From the NCBI GenBank assembly GCA_963817035.1, contig CAWFMM010000004.1:1-64000 (forward strand): a DNA stretch of 64,000 nucleotides, read 5' to 3'. The notes below the pieces were generated by a model that saw only the letters and a program-made list of their open reading frames with translations, was not told the DNA's origin and made no database searches. The translations under genes and the position numbers were made by a program. This stretch comes from AC-49 sp963817035. Lineage in GTDB: Bacteria; Actinomycetota; Thermoleophilia; Solirubrobacterales; Solirubrobacteraceae. Below are positions 62,230 through 64,000 of the stretch, piece after piece (position 1 is the first letter of the stretch; each line of letters opens with the position of its first letter).

Positions 62230-63840
62230 TCAGAACGACGGGCGGTAGGCGCCGAAGACGTCGCCCATGGCGGCGCAGACCTCGCCCATCGAGCAGCGGT
62301 CCTTCAGCGCGGCGCGGATCGCCGGCAGCAGGTTGTCGTCCCCGCGCGCCACCACGCGTAGCTCCTCCAACCGCGCCGCCACGAGATCGTGATCACGATT
62401 GCTCTTGAACGCCGCCAGCCGTGCCAGCTGGTCGGTCTCCGACTGCGGATCGACGCGCAGCAGCCCGGGCACCTCGACCTCGTCCTCTTCGAACATGTTG
62501 ACGCCCACGACGATGTCCTGACCGATGCGGTAGCGCTCCTGGTAGCCCCAGGCCGACTCGTCGATCTCGCCGGTGATGAACTCGATCGCCTCGACCGATC
62601 CACCCATCGCGTCGACCTTGTCGATCAGCCCCTGCGCGCGCAGCTGGATCTCGTCGGTCAGCGACTCGACGTAGTAGGACCCGGCGAACGGGTCGACCGT
62701 GTCGGCGGCGCCGGACTCGTAGCCGATGACCTGCTGGGTGCGCACGGCGATCTTCGCCGCCCGCTCGCTCGGCAGCGCCAGCGCCTCGTCGAAGCCGTTG
62801 GTGTGGAGCGACTGTGTACCCCCGGAAACAGCGGCGAAGCCCTGCAGCGCGACCCGGGCGATGTTGTTCTCCGGCTGCTGGGCGGTCAGCGTCACGCCGC
62901 CGGTCTGGGTGTGGAAGCGCAGCATCAGCGACTTCTCGTTCTTGGCCCCGAAGCGCTCGCGCATGATGTGGGCCCACATCCGCCGGGCGGCGCGGAACTT
63001 CGCGACCTCCTGGAAGACGTTGTTGTGGCAGTTGAAGAAGAACGCCAGGCGCGGGGCGATCGTGTCGACGTCCATGCCGCGATCGACGGCCGCCTGGACG
63101 TAGGCGATCCCGCTGCACAGCGTGAACGCGACCTCCTGGACCGCCGAGCACCCCTTCTCGCGGAAGTGGTAGCCGGAGATCGAGATCGTGTTCCACTTGG
63201 GGATGTTCTGCTGGCAGTACTCGAACAGGTCGGTCGTGATCCGCATCGTCGGCTTCGGCGGGTAGATGTAGTTCCCCCGCGCGATGTACTCCTTGAGCAC
63301 GTCGTTCTGGACCGTCCCGCGCAGTGCCGCCGACGGCACGCCCTGCTCCTCGCCGACCAGGTCGTAGAGCAGCAGCAGGACCGCGGCCGGCGCGTTGATC
63401 GTCATCGACGTCGAGACCTCGTCGAGTGGGATCTGGTCGAACGCGGTGCGCATGTCGTCGATCGAGTCGATCGCGACACCGGTGCGCCCGACCTCGCCCA
63501 GGCAGCGTGGGTTGTCGGAGTCCAGGCCGAGCTGGGTGGGGAGGTCGAAGGCCATCGACAGCCCCGTCGTGCCCTTCGAGAGCAGGTAGCGGTAGCGCTC
63601 GTTGGACTCCTTGGCGCTCGCGTAGCCCGCGTACTGGCGCATCGTCCACAGCTGCGAGCGGTACATCTGCTTGTGCGGGCCGCGCGTGAACGGGAACTCG
63701 CCGGGCGAGCCGAGCTCGAGCTCCTGCGGTAGGTCGTCCTCGGTGTAAAGGGGCGCGACCTCGATGCCCGAGTCGGTGAATCGGCGCGGGTCGTCGGGGC
63801 CGACGATCGGCGCGACCGTGAGTTTTTCCTCGGTAGCCAT
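62230..63840 (-). CDS. Methylmalonyl-CoA mutase-like large subunit
   Basis: A 536-residue TIM-barrel catalytic subunit without the C-terminal cobalamin-binding domain. The start is ATG 63840. Signatures are PFTRGPHKQMYRSQLWTMRQ with YAGYASAKESN near 50-75 (substrate arm), LSMAFDLPTQLGLDSDNPRC near 90, GRTGVAIDSIDDMRTAFDQI, STSMTINAPAAVLLLLY, and QTGGVTLTAQQPENNIARVA near 310 with GTQSLHTNGFDEALALPSER. It rearranges methylmalonyl-CoA or a similar acyl-CoA and needs a separate B12-binding small subunit, not seen in the window. The domain split matches actinobacterial two-subunit mutases; a 2-hydroxyisobutyryl- or ethylmalonyl-CoA mutase is possible. Confidence 0.9.
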   Translation of the reverse strand: MATEEKLTVAPIVGPDDPRRFTDSGIEVAPLYTEDDLPQELELGSPGEFPFTRGPHKQMYRSQLWTMRQYAGYASAKESNERYRYLLSKGTTGLSMAFDLPTQLGLDSDNPRCLGEVGRTGVAIDSIDDMRTAFDQIPLDEVSTSMTINAPAAVLLLLYDLVGEEQGVPSAALRGTVQNDVLKEYIARGNYIYPPKPTMRITTDLFEYCQQNIPKWNTISISGYHFREKGCSAVQEVAFTLCSGIAYVQAAVDRGMDVDTIAPRLAFFFNCHNNVFQEVAKFRAARRMWAHIMRERFGAKNEKSLMLRFHTQTGGVTLTAQQPENNIARVALQGFAAVSGGTQSLHTNGFDEALALPSERAAKIAVRTQQVIGYESGAADTVDPFAGSYYVESLTDEIQLRAQGLIDKVDAMGGSVEAIEFITGEIDESAWGYQERYRIGQDIVVGVNMFEEDEVEVPGLLRVDPQSETDQLARLAAFKSNRDHDLVAARLEELRVVARGDDNLLPAIRAALKDRCSMGEVCAAMGDVFGAYRPSF

Positions 63841-63868
63841 GGGCTCCCAGGATAGCCTTGAGGACAGG

Positions 63869-64000
63869 ATGAACGTCACCGTGAAGCTGTTCGCCTCACT
63901 GCGCGAGCGGGCTGGAGCAAACGAGGTGCGTCTCGAGTTGCCCGAGGGCGCCGTGGTCTCCGACGCGCTGCACGAGCTGCGCGAGATATCGGGCGACGTG
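63869..64000 (+). CDS. MoaD/ThiS-like sulfur carrier (5' part only)
   Basis: The first 44 codons of a gene running off the right edge: VTVKLFASLRERAGANEVRL then ELPEGAVVSDALHEL. This is the beta-grasp start of MoaD (F-A-x-L-R-E-x-A-G), the sulfur carrier for molybdopterin synthase, which may or may not be fused to MoaE. The start ATG at 63869 lies 28 nt from the divergent mutase start. The C-terminal Gly-Gly cannot be seen. Confidence 0.75.
   Translation, partial: MNVTVKLFASLRERAGANEVRLELPEGAVVSDALHELREISGDV

Noticed and set aside
63841..63868. A cobalamin riboswitch ahead of the mutase gene
   Set aside because: Only 28 bp separate the mutase start from the divergent MoaD-like gene, too short for any known B12 riboswitch.

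Overview
The window is very GC-rich (roughly 70 percent by eye) with tightly packed genes, many GTG starts and many stop-start overlaps (ATGA, GTGA, TGATG). Gene content points to an actinobacterium, most plausibly class Thermoleophilia (Solirubrobacterales such as Solirubrobacter or Conexibacter). The clues are an acyl-CoA carboxylase with an epsilon-like subunit, methylmalonyl-CoA mutase, a LigD-type polymerase plus a free ATP-dependent ligase, MrfA-like helicase and a DUF1800/DUF1501 pair. The taxonomic placement is inference; there is no rRNA or tRNA in the window to check it.

Region 1 (1-21.5 kb) is an accessory surface-polysaccharide region. It opens with a broken FAD oxidoreductase / thioesterase / ATP-grasp cluster, an ElyC-like protein and an internally deleted IS1380-type transposase. 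Next come an intact flippase, GT4 glycosyltransferase and AlgD-type sugar dehydrogenase, then a secreted thrombospondin-type-3/beta-helix protein with three nearly identical 270-bp repeats. A frameshift-rich stretch (9.0-17.4 kb) holds remnants of a glycosyltransferase, an FkbM-like methyltransferase, a DUF6492-like protein, an acyltransferase, a Wzz-like protein and an O-antigen ligase. Two intact GT2 enzymes, a polysaccharide deacetylase and a FemAB/GNAT-like transferase end the region. The frameshifts are either real decay or local assembly error; the sequence alone cannot decide.

Region 2 (21.5-25.3 kb) is regulatory: a receiver-only protein with Glu in place of the phospho-acceptor Asp, a frameshifted kinase-like ATPase, a NarL-type response regulator, a divergent soluble histidine kinase and an ECF-like sigma factor.

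Region 3 (25.5-42.6 kb) is mostly intact. It holds a VOC protein, a LigD-type polymerase, a very short glycerate-kinase-like protein, a HAD-FIST-GGDEF/EAL set, a DUF1800-DUF1501-cupredoxin operon, an MrfA-like helicase, an M23 peptidase, an ATP-dependent DNA ligase, a DtxR-like regulator and a PLP aminotransferase. Two loci (35.2 and 41.0 kb) carry paired palindromes spaced exactly 56 bp apart.

Region 4 (42.5-64 kb) is core metabolism: sucCD, biotin carboxylase/BCCP, carboxyltransferase beta, epsilon-like subunit and methylmalonyl-CoA mutase (propionyl-CoA to succinate), and an overlapping assimilatory sulfate operon (sir-cysH-tauE-cysD-cysN). Among these lie PhoD phosphatase, a glycoside hydrolase, MBL and HAD hydrolases, a GNAT enzyme, a DUF559/AbiEi-like protein with an internal deletion, and the start of a MoaD-like gene at the right edge.
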